Origin: VRUE01 sp963715455
GTDB lineage: Bacteria; Actinomycetota; Thermoleophilia; Solirubrobacterales; 70-9
Length of the DNA stretch: 64,000 bases
Assembly (NCBI GenBank): GCA_963715455.1
Contig: OY970245.1
Location: 186,001 to 250,000, forward strand
Direction of reading: 5' to 3'
Shown here: positions 50,899 to 59,504 of the stretch, in pieces
Position numbering within the stretch: position 1 is the first letter of the stretch
How the letters are laid out: each line of letters opens with the position of its first letter
Made by a program: the position numbers and the translations under genes
The notes under the pieces: generated by a model
Databases searched by the model: none
Told to the model about the DNA's origin: nothing
What the model saw: only the letters and a program-made list of their open reading frames with translations

Positions 50899-51701
50899 TG
50901 CTGAAAAAGGGCGACGTCAACCACCGCGTGCGACTCATCAGTCGCAGGATCCAGGGCGACTGGGGAGAGTTCTCCGCCATGGAGTGGCTGGCGCGCAAGG
51001 GAGCCTTGGTCTGGATTCCCCTCGGTCACAGTCCTGATGCCGACTTGGTGGCCGAGTTCAATAAGCGCCTACTCCGAATTCAGGTGAAGACCTCGACTTA
51101 CCGACTCACAACCCCGGAAGAGGAAGAGCGCTGGGCCGTGAGTGTCTCGACCAATGGCGGGAACCAGAGTTGGAGCGGAGTGGCGAAGAAGTTCAACGCA
51201 GCCCATATCGACTACCTATTTGTGCTCGTTGGTGATGGCAGACGGTGGTTCATCCCGGCCCCACTTGTCGAGGCTTCCCGGCGACTGAGCCTGGGTGGAA
51301 CCAAGTATTCTGAGTTCGAGGTCGAGCGAGGTCAGCCAATAGAGCACCTCATCTATCCGGGCACGCCTCCGGGTGGCTCAGACCAAATGCCGGGGGAGTG
51401 CCTGAGCGGTCAAAAGGAGCAGACTGTAAATCTGCCGGCTATGCCTACGCAGGTTCGAATCCTGCCTCCCCCATTGGATACATCGCCAGCCAGAGGCGGC
51501 GATGTGTTTGGTGACATCACGAGATCTGAGAGGAAGCTTGCTCGCAGCGGACACGCGATGCTTCGCCAGAAGCGTCAGATCACTGTCCCAAAGCATCCCT
51601 GTGCAGAGGCCGGCTTGAGAGTTGGCGATCGAATGCGGTTCCGCGCCGATGGACCCGGTCGTGTCGTTTTCGAACGTGCAGAGGCGCCTGAGACGTTCTA
51701 G
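50892..51701 (+). CDS. PD-(D/E)XK endonuclease ORF that reads through tRNA-Tyr
   Basis: The nuclease domain covers about residues 22-145: GDWGEFSAMEWLARKG, then DADLVAEFNKRLLRIQVKTS (the D ... Q-x-K core) and YLFVLVGDGRRWFIPA. It resembles the I-Ssp6803I-like PD-(D/E)XK family. The frame does not stop there but continues through the whole tRNA-Tyr (51392-51473) into the AbrB-like ORF, giving 269 codons. The natural 3' end of the nuclease is therefore unclear. Start GTG 50892 or 50898 overlaps a LexA box; GTG 50925 is possible. Confidence 0.65.
   Translation: MFVLKKGDVNHRVRLISRRIQGDWGEFSAMEWLARKGALVWIPLGHSPDADLVAEFNKRLLRIQVKTSTYRLTTPEEEERWAVSVSTNGGNQSWSGVAKKFNAAHIDYLFVLVGDGRRWFIPAPLVEASRRLSLGGTKYSEFEVERGQPIEHLIYPGTPPGGSDQMPGECLSGQKEQTVNLPAMPTQVRILPPPLDTSPARGGDVFGDITRSERKLARSGHAMLRQKRQITVPKHPCAEAGLRVGDRMRFRADGPGRVVFERAEAPETF
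51392..51473 (+). tRNA. tRNA-Tyr (GTA anticodon)
   Basis: 82 nt. Acceptor GGGGGAG pairs with CTCCCCC, discriminator A. The anticodon loop CTGTAAA (GTA at 51426-51428) sits on a GCAGA/TCTGC stem. A long variable arm (CCGGCTATGCCTACG) and the T arm GCAGG-TTCGAAT-CCTGC complete a class II tRNA. CCA is not encoded. Confidence 0.95.
51480..51505 (+). terminator. Hairpin downstream of tRNA-Tyr
   Basis: ACATCGCC (51480-51487) and GGCGATGT (51498-51505) form a perfect 8-bp stem with a 10-base loop, followed by GTTTGG. Probable terminator of the tRNA transcript. Confidence 0.5.
51558..51701 (+). CDS. AbrB/SpoVT-like short DNA-binding protein
   Basis: 47 residues from ATG 51558: MLRQKRQITVPKHPCAEAGL, then RVGDRMRFRADGPGRVVFER. 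This is the swapped-hairpin fold of AbrB/MazE-like antitoxins and transition regulators. No toxin gene is adjacent unless the nuclease upstream plays that part. It shares the frame of the nuclease/tRNA ORF, so it may also be expressed as its C-terminal extension. Confidence 0.6.
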   Translation: MLRQKRQITVPKHPCAEAGLRVGDRMRFRADGPGRVVFERAEAPETF

Positions 51702-52078
51702 CCTGGCGCGACGCCCAGCCTCTGCTTCATCTGCTCGTTGAAGGCGGTCAGCGCGCTCATCGGGCGCATGAAGACGGTGAGCACGGCGATGCGGCCGTCG
51801 TCGTCAAGCTCGAGGAAGTCGATGCCCTCCAGCTCGCGGTCGCCGACCTGGGCCTTGAAGCGCAGGGCGACCGTGTTGCCCTCGTGCAGCTCGTCGGTGT
51901 AGGTGAGGCCCTCGAGCGTGGCGGCGACGTGGGTCAGAACCTGGATGACGACGTCGCGGCCCTCAAAGCCGCGGAAGAGGATCGGGCTGTGCAGCTCGAC
52001 GTCCTCGCGCAGCGTCTCGACCGCGCGGTCGAGATCCTTGGCTTCGACGGCCGAACGGAAGGGGTGCGGCTCGGGCAT
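51698..52078 (-). CDS. NTF2/SnoaL-like protein
   Basis: 126 residues. HPFRSAVEAKDLDRAVETLR, VELHSPILFRGFEGRDVVIQ and DFLELDDDGRIAVLTVFMRP fit the cone-shaped NTF2-like fold. Such proteins bind small hydrophobic ligands or act as isomerases; no catalytic residues can be assigned. It starts 20 bp from the divergent nitroreductase-like gene. Confidence 0.82.
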   Translation of the reverse strand: MPEPHPFRSAVEAKDLDRAVETLREDVELHSPILFRGFEGRDVVIQVLTHVAATLEGLTYTDELHEGNTVALRFKAQVGDRELEGIDFLELDDDGRIAVLTVFMRPMSALTAFNEQMKQRLGVAPG

Positions 52079-52098
52079 TGCCGTGTACCTTACGCGCC

Positions 52099-52557
52099 GT
52101 GGCCAGTGACCACACGATCGCGCGCATCTCCAACTCGCTCGGAGTGAGGGGCCTGCGCTCGGTCGGCAAGCTCAACGTGCCGCTTTACCGGCTCAGCGGC
52201 GGGCGCATCGGGGGCAAGGTCGGACGGGCACCCGTCCTGCTGCTGACCACCACCGGGCGCAAGTCCGGCCAACAGCGCACGGCGCCGGTGGTCTACCTCG
52301 CCGACGGCGAGAACGTCGTCGTGATCAACACCAACGCCGGCAACGCCAAGGTGCCGGCCTGGTCACTCAACCTCGCCGCCAACCCGGAGGCCGAGGTTGA
52401 GCGCGGCCGCAAGCGCTACAAGGTGCGGGCCCGGGTCGCCGAGGGCGAGGAGCGGACCGAGCTCTGGCGCAAGCACAACGAGCAGTACGCCGGCTTCGAC
52501 GACTACCAGGTGAAGCTCGCCCGCGAAGCCTCGGTGATCGTGCTCGAGCCGCGCTAG
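52099..52557 (+). CDS. Deazaflavin (F420)-dependent nitroreductase-like protein
   Basis: 152 residues from GTG 52099 (TTG 52078 is an alternative). LLLTTTGRKSGQQRTAPVVYL, NTNAGNAKVPAWSLNLAANP and AEVERGRKRYKVRARV are the signatures of the DDN family, split-barrel enzymes that use F420H2 to reduce quinones and nitro compounds. F420 use agrees with an actinobacterial host. Confidence 0.88.
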   Translation: MASDHTIARISNSLGVRGLRSVGKLNVPLYRLSGGRIGGKVGRAPVLLLTTTGRKSGQQRTAPVVYLADGENVVVINTNAGNAKVPAWSLNLAANPEAEVERGRKRYKVRARVAEGEERTELWRKHNEQYAGFDDYQVKLAREASVIVLEPR

Positions 52558-53783
52558 CTGGCTTCGCGCAGCATCTGCGCCTCGGGCAGGGCGCGCAGCT
52601 TCTTCAGCGTGTTGGTCTCGATCTGGCGGATGCGCTCGCGAGTGACGCCAAAGGTCTTGCCGACTTCCTCGAGGGTCAGCGGCTCGAGGCCGGAGAGCCC
52701 GTAGCGCAGCTCGATCACCTGGCGCTCGCGATCGGGCAGCGCGTCGAGCGCCCGCCGCACCCCCTCGCGCTGCAGGTGCTCGCTGGCTTCCTCGAAAGGC
52801 TCGGCCACTTCATCGTCGGCGACGAAATCGCCAAGCTCCGATTCGTCCTCGTCCCCCACCGGCTTCTCCAGCGAGACGGGCAGCTGCGAGACGCGCAGGA
52901 TGTCGCGCACTTCGTCGAGTGGCCAGCGCAGCTCGGCGGCGATCTCGGCCGGCTCGGGCTCGCGCCCCAGCGACTGCACGAGCTGGCGCTCGACGTGGGC
53001 CACGCGGTTCAGCTTCTCGACCATGTGGACCGGGATGCGGATCGTGCGCGCCTTGTCGGCGATCGCCCGGGTCACCGCCTGGCGAATCCACCAGGTCGCG
53101 TAGGTGGAGAACTTGTAGCCGCGGCGGTAGTCGAACTTCTCCACGGCGCGGATCAGGCCCAGCGAGCCCTCCTGGATCAGGTCGAGGAAGCTGAGCCCCC
53201 GCCCCAAATAGCCTTTCGCGATCGAGACCACGAGGCGCAGGTTGGCCTCGACCATCTGCCGCTTGGCCAGCATGTCGCCGCGCTCGATGCGTTTTGCCAG
53301 CTCCACCTCCTGAGCGGCGGTAAGCAGCTCCACCTGGCCGATCGAGCGTAGGTAGAGGCGCAGCGAATCGAGGCTCGGCTCGACCGTCAGGTCGAGCTCG
53401 GATTTTTTCGACGGCTCGGCGCCGTTGGTCGCTTCCGCGCGCGCCTCCTTGTAGGCGTCGACGCCTTCCTCGGCGAGCACTTCGACGCCGATCTCCACCA
53501 GGTGGCCGTGCAGGCCCGAGATCTGCTCCTTGGTGACCTCGACCTCCTCCAGCGTGGTCGCGATCTGCTCAAAGGTCAGGTAACCGCGCTCGCGGCCCAG
53601 CGCGATCAGTCCGCGCAGCTCTTCCTGCTCCGCAAACGGCTGCCCATCCGAATCCTGATCGAGTCCCTCCGGGACCGTCTCCAACGGTTCGATCTCACTG
53701 CCTCCGGTGCAACCCTGTCCCCTCCCTGGGGAGGCCGACCCCAACGCTCCGGCCGCGGCCAAGTATAGGCAGAAGGAGCACAT
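52554..53783 (-). CDS. rpoD: RNA polymerase sigma factor, RpoD/SigA type
   Basis: 409 residues if ATG 53783 is used; the first ~30 (Gly/Cys-rich) look non-homologous, so a later start such as the TTG in EPLETVPEG is possible. Region 1.1 is seen as LIALGRERGYLTFEQI. Region 1.2 SLRLYLRSIGQVELLTAAQE, region 2 FLDLIQEGSLGLIRAVEKFD and KFSTYATWWIRQAV, region 3, and region 4.2 LTLEEVGKTFGVTRERIRQI are intact. A principal or near-principal sigma factor. Confidence 0.92.
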   Translation of the reverse strand: MCSFCLYLAAAGALGSASPGRGQGCTGGSEIEPLETVPEGLDQDSDGQPFAEQEELRGLIALGRERGYLTFEQIATTLEEVEVTKEQISGLHGHLVEIGVEVLAEEGVDAYKEARAEATNGAEPSKKSELDLTVEPSLDSLRLYLRSIGQVELLTAAQEVELAKRIERGDMLAKRQMVEANLRLVVSIAKGYLGRGLSFLDLIQEGSLGLIRAVEKFDYRRGYKFSTYATWWIRQAVTRAIADKARTIRIPVHMVEKLNRVAHVERQLVQSLGREPEPAEIAAELRWPLDEVRDILRVSQLPVSLEKPVGDEDESELGDFVADDEVAEPFEEASEHLQREGVRRALDALPDRERQVIELRYGLSGLEPLTLEEVGKTFGVTRERIRQIETNTLKKLRALPEAQMLREAS

Positions 53784-53838
53784 AGCCCGGCTTGGCGGGC
53801 GGCAGCCGGTTGAGCCCGTCGCTTACGCTTCATAAGCC

Positions 53839-54846
53839 GTGGCCACCAACACGACGACCACATCGCCGAGCTCGGCGCCCGACGTGCAGGCTGGGGTGCC
53901 CGCCACCCAGGTGAGTCTCTCGCGCGTCGGCGTGACCGGTGTCGAGAAGGTGATCCGAGTCAAGGCCGACGGCACCGAGAACCTCTACCACGCCAACTTC
54001 GAGTGCTTCGTCGACCTCGAGCCGCGCCAGGCCGGCGTTCACATGTCTCGCTTCGAGGAGATCGTCGGCGAGGCGATCGACGCGGTAGTGCTGGGTGAGG
54101 CATTCCGCGCCGAGGTGCTCGCCGCCCACATCGCCGAGCGCGTGCGTGAGCGCCAGCAGGGGCAGCGTGCCGAGGTCTCGGTCGAGGCGCGCTACCCGGA
54201 GACGGTGAGCACGCCGGCGACCGGTCACTCGACCCAGGAGATCTACGGGCTCTTCGGCACCGCCGTCGCCTCCGAGCGGGGCACGCGCACGCTCACCGGC
54301 GTGCAGGCCCAGGGGATGACCGCCTGCCCCTGTGCCCAGGAGATGGTCGCCGAGCTCGGTCGCGAACAGCTCGCCGCGGCCGGCTTTGACGCCGAGCAGG
54401 TCGAGCGTGCGATCGAGGCTGTGCCGGTCGCCACCCACAACCAGCGCGGCATCGGCACCCTCTACATCGGCTGCCCCGAGGGCGGCGAGGCCTGGATCGA
54501 CGCGCCCGAGCTGCTGCGCCTCGTGGAGAGCTCGATGAGCTCGGAGATCTACGAGCTGATGAAGCGGCCCGACGAGCTGGCGGTAGTCGCCAAGGCCCAT
54601 TCGCAGCCGCGCTTCGTCGAGGACTGCGTGCGGGAGATGGTGCGCGCCGTGATCGAGGGCTACCCCGATCTGCCCGCCGAGGCCTTCGTCATGGCCCGCC
54701 AGGAGAACCTCGAGACGATCCACCGCCACAACGTCGTCGCCGAGCGCTACGGCACCCTCGGCGAGCTACGCGAGGAGCTCAGCTCCGGCGAGCATCGGGC
54801 GCACCACACGACGATGCGCGAGTGGCTCGAGTCGCCAGCCGCCTAA
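53839..54846 (+). CDS. folE2: GTP cyclohydrolase FolE2/MptA type
   Basis: 335 residues from GTG 53839. VSLSRVGVTGVEKVIRV, QAGVHMSRFEE and the catalytic MTACPCAQEM motif identify the type IB enzyme that makes dihydroneopterin triphosphate for folate. Unlike zinc-dependent FolE, this form can use other metals. It is divergent from rpoD with ~55 bp between. Confidence 0.92.
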   Translation: MATNTTTTSPSSAPDVQAGVPATQVSLSRVGVTGVEKVIRVKADGTENLYHANFECFVDLEPRQAGVHMSRFEEIVGEAIDAVVLGEAFRAEVLAAHIAERVRERQQGQRAEVSVEARYPETVSTPATGHSTQEIYGLFGTAVASERGTRTLTGVQAQGMTACPCAQEMVAELGREQLAAAGFDAEQVERAIEAVPVATHNQRGIGTLYIGCPEGGEAWIDAPELLRLVESSMSSEIYELMKRPDELAVVAKAHSQPRFVEDCVREMVRAVIEGYPDLPAEAFVMARQENLETIHRHNVVAERYGTLGELREELSSGEHRAHHTTMREWLESPAA

Positions 54847-54864
54847 GTCCCCTCCCCCATTGGG

Positions 54865-54904
54865 TGCAACGCTTTGCGGCGCTAGTGGAGCCGCTACGCG
54901 TTAC
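54865..54904 (+). repeat. 40-bp palindromic element, unit 1
   Basis: Begins TGCAACGCTTTGCGG and ends GCTACGCGTTAC. Intergenic, 18 bases after the folE2 stop. The ends are imperfect inverted repeats (GCAACGC/GCGTTAC). Confidence 0.65.
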
Positions 54905-54936
54905 GCCTCGAAGCGATCTACCCCGCACCTTTGAGA

Positions 54937-54976
54937 TGCAACGTTTTGTGGATCGGACAGGACCACAACGCGTTAC
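54937..54976 (+). repeat. 40-bp palindromic element, unit 2
   Basis: Begins TGCAACGTTTTGTGG and ends ACAACGCGTTAC, the same length as unit 1. The TAA stop codon of the DUF559 gene (54975-54973) lies within it. Confidence 0.65.
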
Positions 54977-55941
54977 ACCCCGGGTGAGAGGGAGCGGCGG
55001 ATGAGGCTGAGGAGGGGACGAGGATCGGCCTCGAGCAGCTTGTCGGTCGTGCGGAGAACCTTGTAGCCGGCGGCCATCAGGGCGATGGTCGATTCGTGAT
55101 CGTGCTCGAAAGCAGGGCGATCACCGTGATAGCGATAGCTGTCGATCTCGATCACCAGTCGCTCTCGCGGCCAAAGGAAATCGACGAGCTTGCCTTCGAC
55201 CAATACGTTCACTTCCGGCTCGGGCAGTCCCGCCTCCCGGCACAGAACAAGGAGATCGATCTCCGGATTGGAGCGGGCATCGACAGCGCGCGGGGAGACC
55301 TGGAGCGAGACGCGGCGCAGCATGCCCCGGCCCTTCCGCCCCACCCCTTCCTCGACCACACGGTGGAGCTTTTGCCAACGGATGCGTTTGGCCCGGTCCC
55401 CTGCGACGAGGAAGCGCTCCATCTGCTGCGCGTCGAGCCTTGCGGCCATGTCGAGCGCCGTCCGCTCCGGCGTGGTGACCGGGATGCCTGTCTCCACGGT
55501 TACGTGCTCGGGTGGCAGGGAACGCGTCTGGTGGAGACGCACGCCATGTGGCCTTCGATGACCCGAGCGCCGCGTCACCTCGATCGGGCCCCGCGAGCCG
55601 CGCATGCCCCAGAGCTGCGCGGCGCTCGCATGGGAGAGCACCGCTCCGGGGCCGCAGGCGAGCACAGCAGCAAGCCATTCGCCACGGATCCCGATACGCG
55701 GGTGTCCCACCGCGAAGACCCCTCGGTGCAGAGGAATCAGGTGGCCGGTGCGTATCCGGCTCTTGACCATGCCTTCGGACAAACCCATCGAAATCAGCTG
55801 GCGCCACGCGACGACTCCATGCTGACTCTCAGCTACTTCACGAATAGCCGCGGTGGCTGCTCGGCGTGCCGTAACGCTTTGTTCGTCTCCCGGAGCCGTA
55901 AAACGTTGCACCAGCGGTTTGGGAGGTGAAGAAACGGACAT
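54973..55941 (-). CDS. AbiEi-like/DUF559 protein
   Basis: 322 residues from ATG 55941. The N-terminal winged helix (HGVVAWRQLISMGLSEGMVK, then RGVFAVGH) is of the AbiEi_4 type found in type IV toxin-antitoxin antitoxins. The C-terminal DUF559 domain (VDFLWPRERLVIEIDSYRYH) has the E-x-D-x-Y strand of Vsr-like PD-(D/E)XK nucleases. No AbiEii toxin is adjacent. The gene is bracketed by inverted 40-bp elements, one encoding N-terminal residues and one containing the stop codon. Confidence 0.8.
   Translation of the reverse strand: MSVSSPPKPLVQRFTAPGDEQSVTARRAATAAIREVAESQHGVVAWRQLISMGLSEGMVKSRIRTGHLIPLHRGVFAVGHPRIGIRGEWLAAVLACGPGAVLSHASAAQLWGMRGSRGPIEVTRRSGHRRPHGVRLHQTRSLPPEHVTVETGIPVTTPERTALDMAARLDAQQMERFLVAGDRAKRIRWQKLHRVVEEGVGRKGRGMLRRVSLQVSPRAVDARSNPEIDLLVLCREAGLPEPEVNVLVEGKLVDFLWPRERLVIEIDSYRYHGDRPAFEHDHESTIALMAAGYKVLRTTDKLLEADPRPLLSLIRRSLSPGV
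55871..55910 (-). repeat. 40-bp palindromic element, unit 3 (inverted)
   Basis: Read on the minus strand it begins TGCAACGTTTTACGG and ends AAAGCGTTAC. It lies inside the coding region of the AbiEi-like gene and encodes part of LVQRFTAPGDEQSVTAR. Confidence 0.65.
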
Positions 55942-56038
55942 GCGGTTGAGGGTGCCGGCCGACGACGCGCGAGACGCGCGTCGCCCGTCATGGTTTGCGC
56001 ACGGCATGCGCAACGCCCCGATGGTGGAGCCGGGGCGG

Positions 56039-56605
56039 CTAGCGCTCAGCTGCAGTCGAGCGGGTTTCGGAGAGGCGGCGGCGCAGGCCAAAGAGGTAGT
56101 CGGCGCCGCTGATCACGGTGACGGCGACGGCCAGGTAGACGAGGCCGTCGACCCAGGCGGGCGATGGGTTGGTGGCGATCAGGGCGAAGACGGCGGCGAT
56201 CTGGAGCACGGTCTTCAGCTTGCCCAGCCAGCTGGCCGAGATGACGATGCCGCGCTCGGCGGCGATCGCCCGCATCACGGTGACGGCGAACTCACGGGCG
56301 ATGATCACCATCGCCACCCAGGCTTCGAGCCGGTCGAGCGAGACGAGCGAGACGAGAGCCGCGACGATCAGCAGCTTGTCGGCGATCGGGTCCATCAGCT
56401 TGCCGAAGGTGGTGACCGCCCCACGCGAGCGGGCGAAGTAGCCGTCGAGGCCGTCGGTCAACGCGGCGAGGGCGAAAACGGCGGCGGCCAGAGTGTCCCC
56501 GTTCGGCGTCTCCCCCAGCAGCGCGACGACGACGACCGGCACCGCAAGGATCCGCAACAGGGTGAGAGCGTTAGGCAGGTTGAGCGGAAACACCCGCTCA
56601 GTCAC
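56039..56605 (-). CDS. pgsA: CDP-diacylglycerol-glycerol-3-phosphate 3-phosphatidyltransferase
   Basis: 188 residues with about five helices. The CDP-alcohol phosphotransferase motif is intact: DGLDGYFARSRGAV then GKLMDPIADK, holding the two metal-binding Asp pairs. It makes phosphatidylglycerol phosphate in the membrane. It overlaps the MMPL gene by 8 bases. Confidence 0.92.
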   Translation of the reverse strand: MTERVFPLNLPNALTLLRILAVPVVVVALLGETPNGDTLAAAVFALAALTDGLDGYFARSRGAVTTFGKLMDPIADKLLIVAALVSLVSLDRLEAWVAMVIIAREFAVTVMRAIAAERGIVISASWLGKLKTVLQIAAVFALIATNPSPAWVDGLVYLAVAVTVISGADYLFGLRRRLSETRSTAAER

Positions 56606-58847
56606 CCTCCTCCGCGGGTCGACGGGACCCAGAGCGGCCTATATCTCCGCTTTGAGGTCCGTCGGCGGCGAGTTGGGCGTCGCGCTTGGCGAAGAATTCC
56701 TCGCCCTCGATGCTGACGTGGGGCACGAGGCGGTCGAGCCAGCGCGGCAGCCACCAGGCGCGCTTGCCGAGCAGGACCATGATCGCCGGTACCAGCAGGC
56801 AGCGGACGAGGGTCGCGTCGATCGCGATCGCCACGGCGAGGCCGACGCCGAACTCCTTGACCAGGGGATTGCCATTGAGCACGAAGCTGGTGAAGACGCA
56901 GACCATGATCGCCGCCGCCGAGGTGATCACCCGGCCGGTGTTGGCGAGGCCTTCGATCACCGCCTTCCGCGCGTCACCGCTCTGCTTGTAGTGCTCGCGC
57001 ATCTGCGTGAGCAGGAAGACCTCGTAGTCCATCGAGAGGCCGAAGAGGATCGCGAACATAAGCAGGGGGACGAAGCTGACGATCGGGATCGAGTGGTCGA
57101 GGCCGATCAGCGAGGCGCCCCAGCCGAGCTGGAAGACGGCGGTGACGATGCCGTAGGCGGCAGCGACCGAGAGCAGGTTCATCGCCGCCGCCTTGAGCGG
57201 CACGAGCAGCGAGCGGAAGGCGAGCAGCAGAACGATGAAGCTGAGCCCGACGACGATCGCGATCATCAGCGGCAGCTTGTCGGCGATCTGCGTGGCGAGG
57301 TCGATGTAGCCGGCGGTCTGGCCGCCGACGTAGGCGGTGGCATCGGTGCCCTGCAGCGCTCCGGGGATCGTCGTGTCGCGCAGGTCTTCGACCAGGCTGA
57401 CCGTTGAATCGGCCCAGGGCTCCGAGCTGGAGATCACGGTGAAGACGGCCGCGGTGCCCGCTTTGTCGAGCGTCGGTTCGGAGACCTGGGCGACGTCGGA
57501 GGCGCCGCCGATCGCTTTCTCCAGACCCGGCAGGACTTCTTTCGCTTCTTTGGCGCTCTCGAATTTAGAGGCGACGAGCAGCGGCCCGTTGACGCCCGGC
57601 CCGAAGCCCTGGGTGAGGCCGTCGTAGGCCTGGCGGGCGGTGGTCGACTTGGGCAGGGCGCTGATGTCGTTCTGGCCAAGCTCGAGCTGGAAGATCGGTA
57701 TGGAGAGGACGATCAGGACCGCGAGCGCGGCGAGCGCCGAGCGCCAGGGCCGCGCGGCGACGCCTTTGGCCCAGCGCCGCCAGCCGTGCGGCTCGTTGTC
57801 ATCCGGGTGGCTCTTGCCGAGCTGCACGCGCAGCGAGTTGATCCGCGGACCGAGCGCGCCGAGCATCGCCGGCAGCATCGTCACCGCAGCGACAACCGCG
57901 GTGACCACGGCGATCGCCGCGGTGAAGCCCAGTGTGCTGACCAGCGGGATGCCGGCGAAGGCGAGCGAGCAGAGCGCGATCACCACGGTGAAGCCGGCGA
58001 AGACCACGGCGCCGCCCGCGGTCGCCGTGGCGCGGGCGATCGACTCGTGCAGCTCCATGCCGTCGCCGAGCTGCAGTTTGTGGCGGGTGACGATGAAGAG
58101 CGCGTAGTCGATGCCGACGCCGAGGCCGATCATCGTCGCCAGGGTCGAGGCGACGCTGGGCACCTGCACGGCGTTCTCAAGCAGGCGGATCAGGGAGAGC
58201 GAGCAGGCGAGGCCGATGATCGCCGAGGAGATCGGCAGGACCATCGCGGTCGCCGTGCCGAAGGCGAAGAGCAGGATGACGATCGCCGCGGCGATGCCGA
58301 TCGCATCGCTGGCGCCTGTGTCGGGCTTGGAGAGCTGCTGGCCGACGTAGGCGCCGACCGAGACCTTGAGCCCGGCGGCTTCGGCCGGCTCGCCTGCATT
58401 GAGCACGGCCTGGGCCTGGTTCTCGGTCAGTTCGCCGGGACCGACCGAGAGCACGACGGGCACGTAGGCAACTGAGCGGTCCTGACTGAGGAACTCCTTG
58501 CCCTCGGGGCTGAGCGGGCTGACGGCCGAGTTGACGTCGTGCATCGCGTTGAGGCGCTTGACGCTCGCTTCGATCGCCTGGGCGTACTTCGGCGTGGTGA
58601 GTGAGGCACCGCCCTTGGCCTGGAAAACCAGCGGGTTGCTGCCGAAGGCCTGTTCGGGCAGGTCGTCTTCGAGCAGTTCGGTGGCCGCGGTCGAGTCGGT
58701 CCCTGGCAGGGTGAGGTTGTCGTTGGTCTTGCTGTCGCCCGCCTGGCCGAGGACGACAAGGCCAACGGCAAGCACGACCCAGACCGCGATCGTCGGCCAG
58801 TGGTGGCGAGAGCAGAAGCGCCCGATCGCGTAGAGCGGCGCGGTCAC
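56598..58847 (-). CDS. MMPL/RND family transporter
   Basis: About 749 residues from GTG 58847; ATG 58892 would overlap the upstream gene. Twelve helices in two halves with large extracellular loops after helices 1 and 7. Signature segments are LGVGIDYALFIVTRHKLQLG and LLMFAILFGLSMDYEVFLLT, whose Asp-Tyr pairs are part of the proton relay. MMPL proteins export lipids or siderophores in actinobacteria; a lipid cargo fits the pgsA neighbour. Confidence 0.92.
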   Translation of the reverse strand: MTAPLYAIGRFCSRHHWPTIAVWVVLAVGLVVLGQAGDSKTNDNLTLPGTDSTAATELLEDDLPEQAFGSNPLVFQAKGGASLTTPKYAQAIEASVKRLNAMHDVNSAVSPLSPEGKEFLSQDRSVAYVPVVLSVGPGELTENQAQAVLNAGEPAEAAGLKVSVGAYVGQQLSKPDTGASDAIGIAAAIVILLFAFGTATAMVLPISSAIIGLACSLSLIRLLENAVQVPSVASTLATMIGLGVGIDYALFIVTRHKLQLGDGMELHESIARATATAGGAVVFAGFTVVIALCSLAFAGIPLVSTLGFTAAIAVVTAVVAAVTMLPAMLGALGPRINSLRVQLGKSHPDDNEPHGWRRWAKGVAARPWRSALAALAVLIVLSIPIFQLELGQNDISALPKSTTARQAYDGLTQGFGPGVNGPLLVASKFESAKEAKEVLPGLEKAIGGASDVAQVSEPTLDKAGTAAVFTVISSSEPWADSTVSLVEDLRDTTIPGALQGTDATAYVGGQTAGYIDLATQIADKLPLMIAIVVGLSFIVLLLAFRSLLVPLKAAAMNLLSVAAAYGIVTAVFQLGWGASLIGLDHSIPIVSFVPLLMFAILFGLSMDYEVFLLTQMREHYKQSGDARKAVIEGLANTGRVITSAAAIMVCVFTSFVLNGNPLVKEFGVGLAVAIAIDATLVRCLLVPAIMVLLGKRAWWLPRWLDRLVPHVSIEGEEFFAKRDAQLAADGPQSGDIGRSGSRRPAEEGD

Positions 58848-58854
58848 GAGGCCA

Positions 58855-59457
58855 TCATCCCGCTTCGGCCCCGGGCGGCGGTTCCTCGCCATTCTCGAAG
58901 GGCTGGGGAACGGAGGCGGGCGGGCTGACGCCGAGCCCCTGGCGGATGATGCTCAGGTGCTGGGAGTGGTTGCCGGCCAGCCCGGCAGCGAGCGTGCGGG
59001 GGGCGGCGAATTCCAGCTGGGGGACGGCGTCAAGGGCCTCGGCGATCGCCGCGTTCTCGGTTTCGTAGAGGAAAACGAGCGCCTCGACCCGACTCTGCGG
59101 GGCGGGCACTTCGAGCTCCGCCGCTTCGGCGTCGGTTTCGCCGCCGAGGCCGCGGATCGCCTTGGTCAGTGCATCGAGATGGGCCTGGGACTGGCCGAGG
59201 AACTGGCGACCAGCGGCACGCATCTCCCCGCGCAGCAGGGGAATGGCGCGCTCGTAGGCGTCGACCGTGGTCAGCTCTTGCGAGAGGAGCGTGCTCAGCA
59301 GCTCGACGTCGGCAGCCTTCGAGCTGTCCGTCTTGGCGCCCTGGCCGCTCTTGCCACAGCCGGCCGGGGGCAGCGCCAGCACGGCCACGAGAAAGACGGC
59401 GGCGCGACCGAAGCCGCGCCGCCGCCTGCTAGAGACAATTGATTGCTTCGAGCCCAT
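58855..59457 (-). CDS. Ferritin-like domain lipoprotein
   Basis: 200 residues. The lipobox-type LPPAGC ends a signal peptide. The mature part is a four-helix bundle (LSTLLSQELTTVDAYERAIP ... FLGQSQAHLDALTKAIRGLG ... VFLYETENAAIAEALDAV) with Glu and His spacing like ferritin-like DUF4439 proteins. Metal binding or redox protection outside the membrane is possible. It precedes the MMPL gene by a few bases. Confidence 0.8.
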   Translation of the reverse strand: MGSKQSIVSSRRRRGFGRAAVFLVAVLALPPAGCGKSGQGAKTDSSKAADVELLSTLLSQELTTVDAYERAIPLLRGEMRAAGRQFLGQSQAHLDALTKAIRGLGGETDAEAAELEVPAPQSRVEALVFLYETENAAIAEALDAVPQLEFAAPRTLAAGLAGNHSQHLSIIRQGLGVSPPASVPQPFENGEEPPPGAEAG

Positions 59458-59504
59458 CGACGGGCGCGAAGCATATGGAGTCGCCCGGTCTTAGATCAGA
59501 GGGC

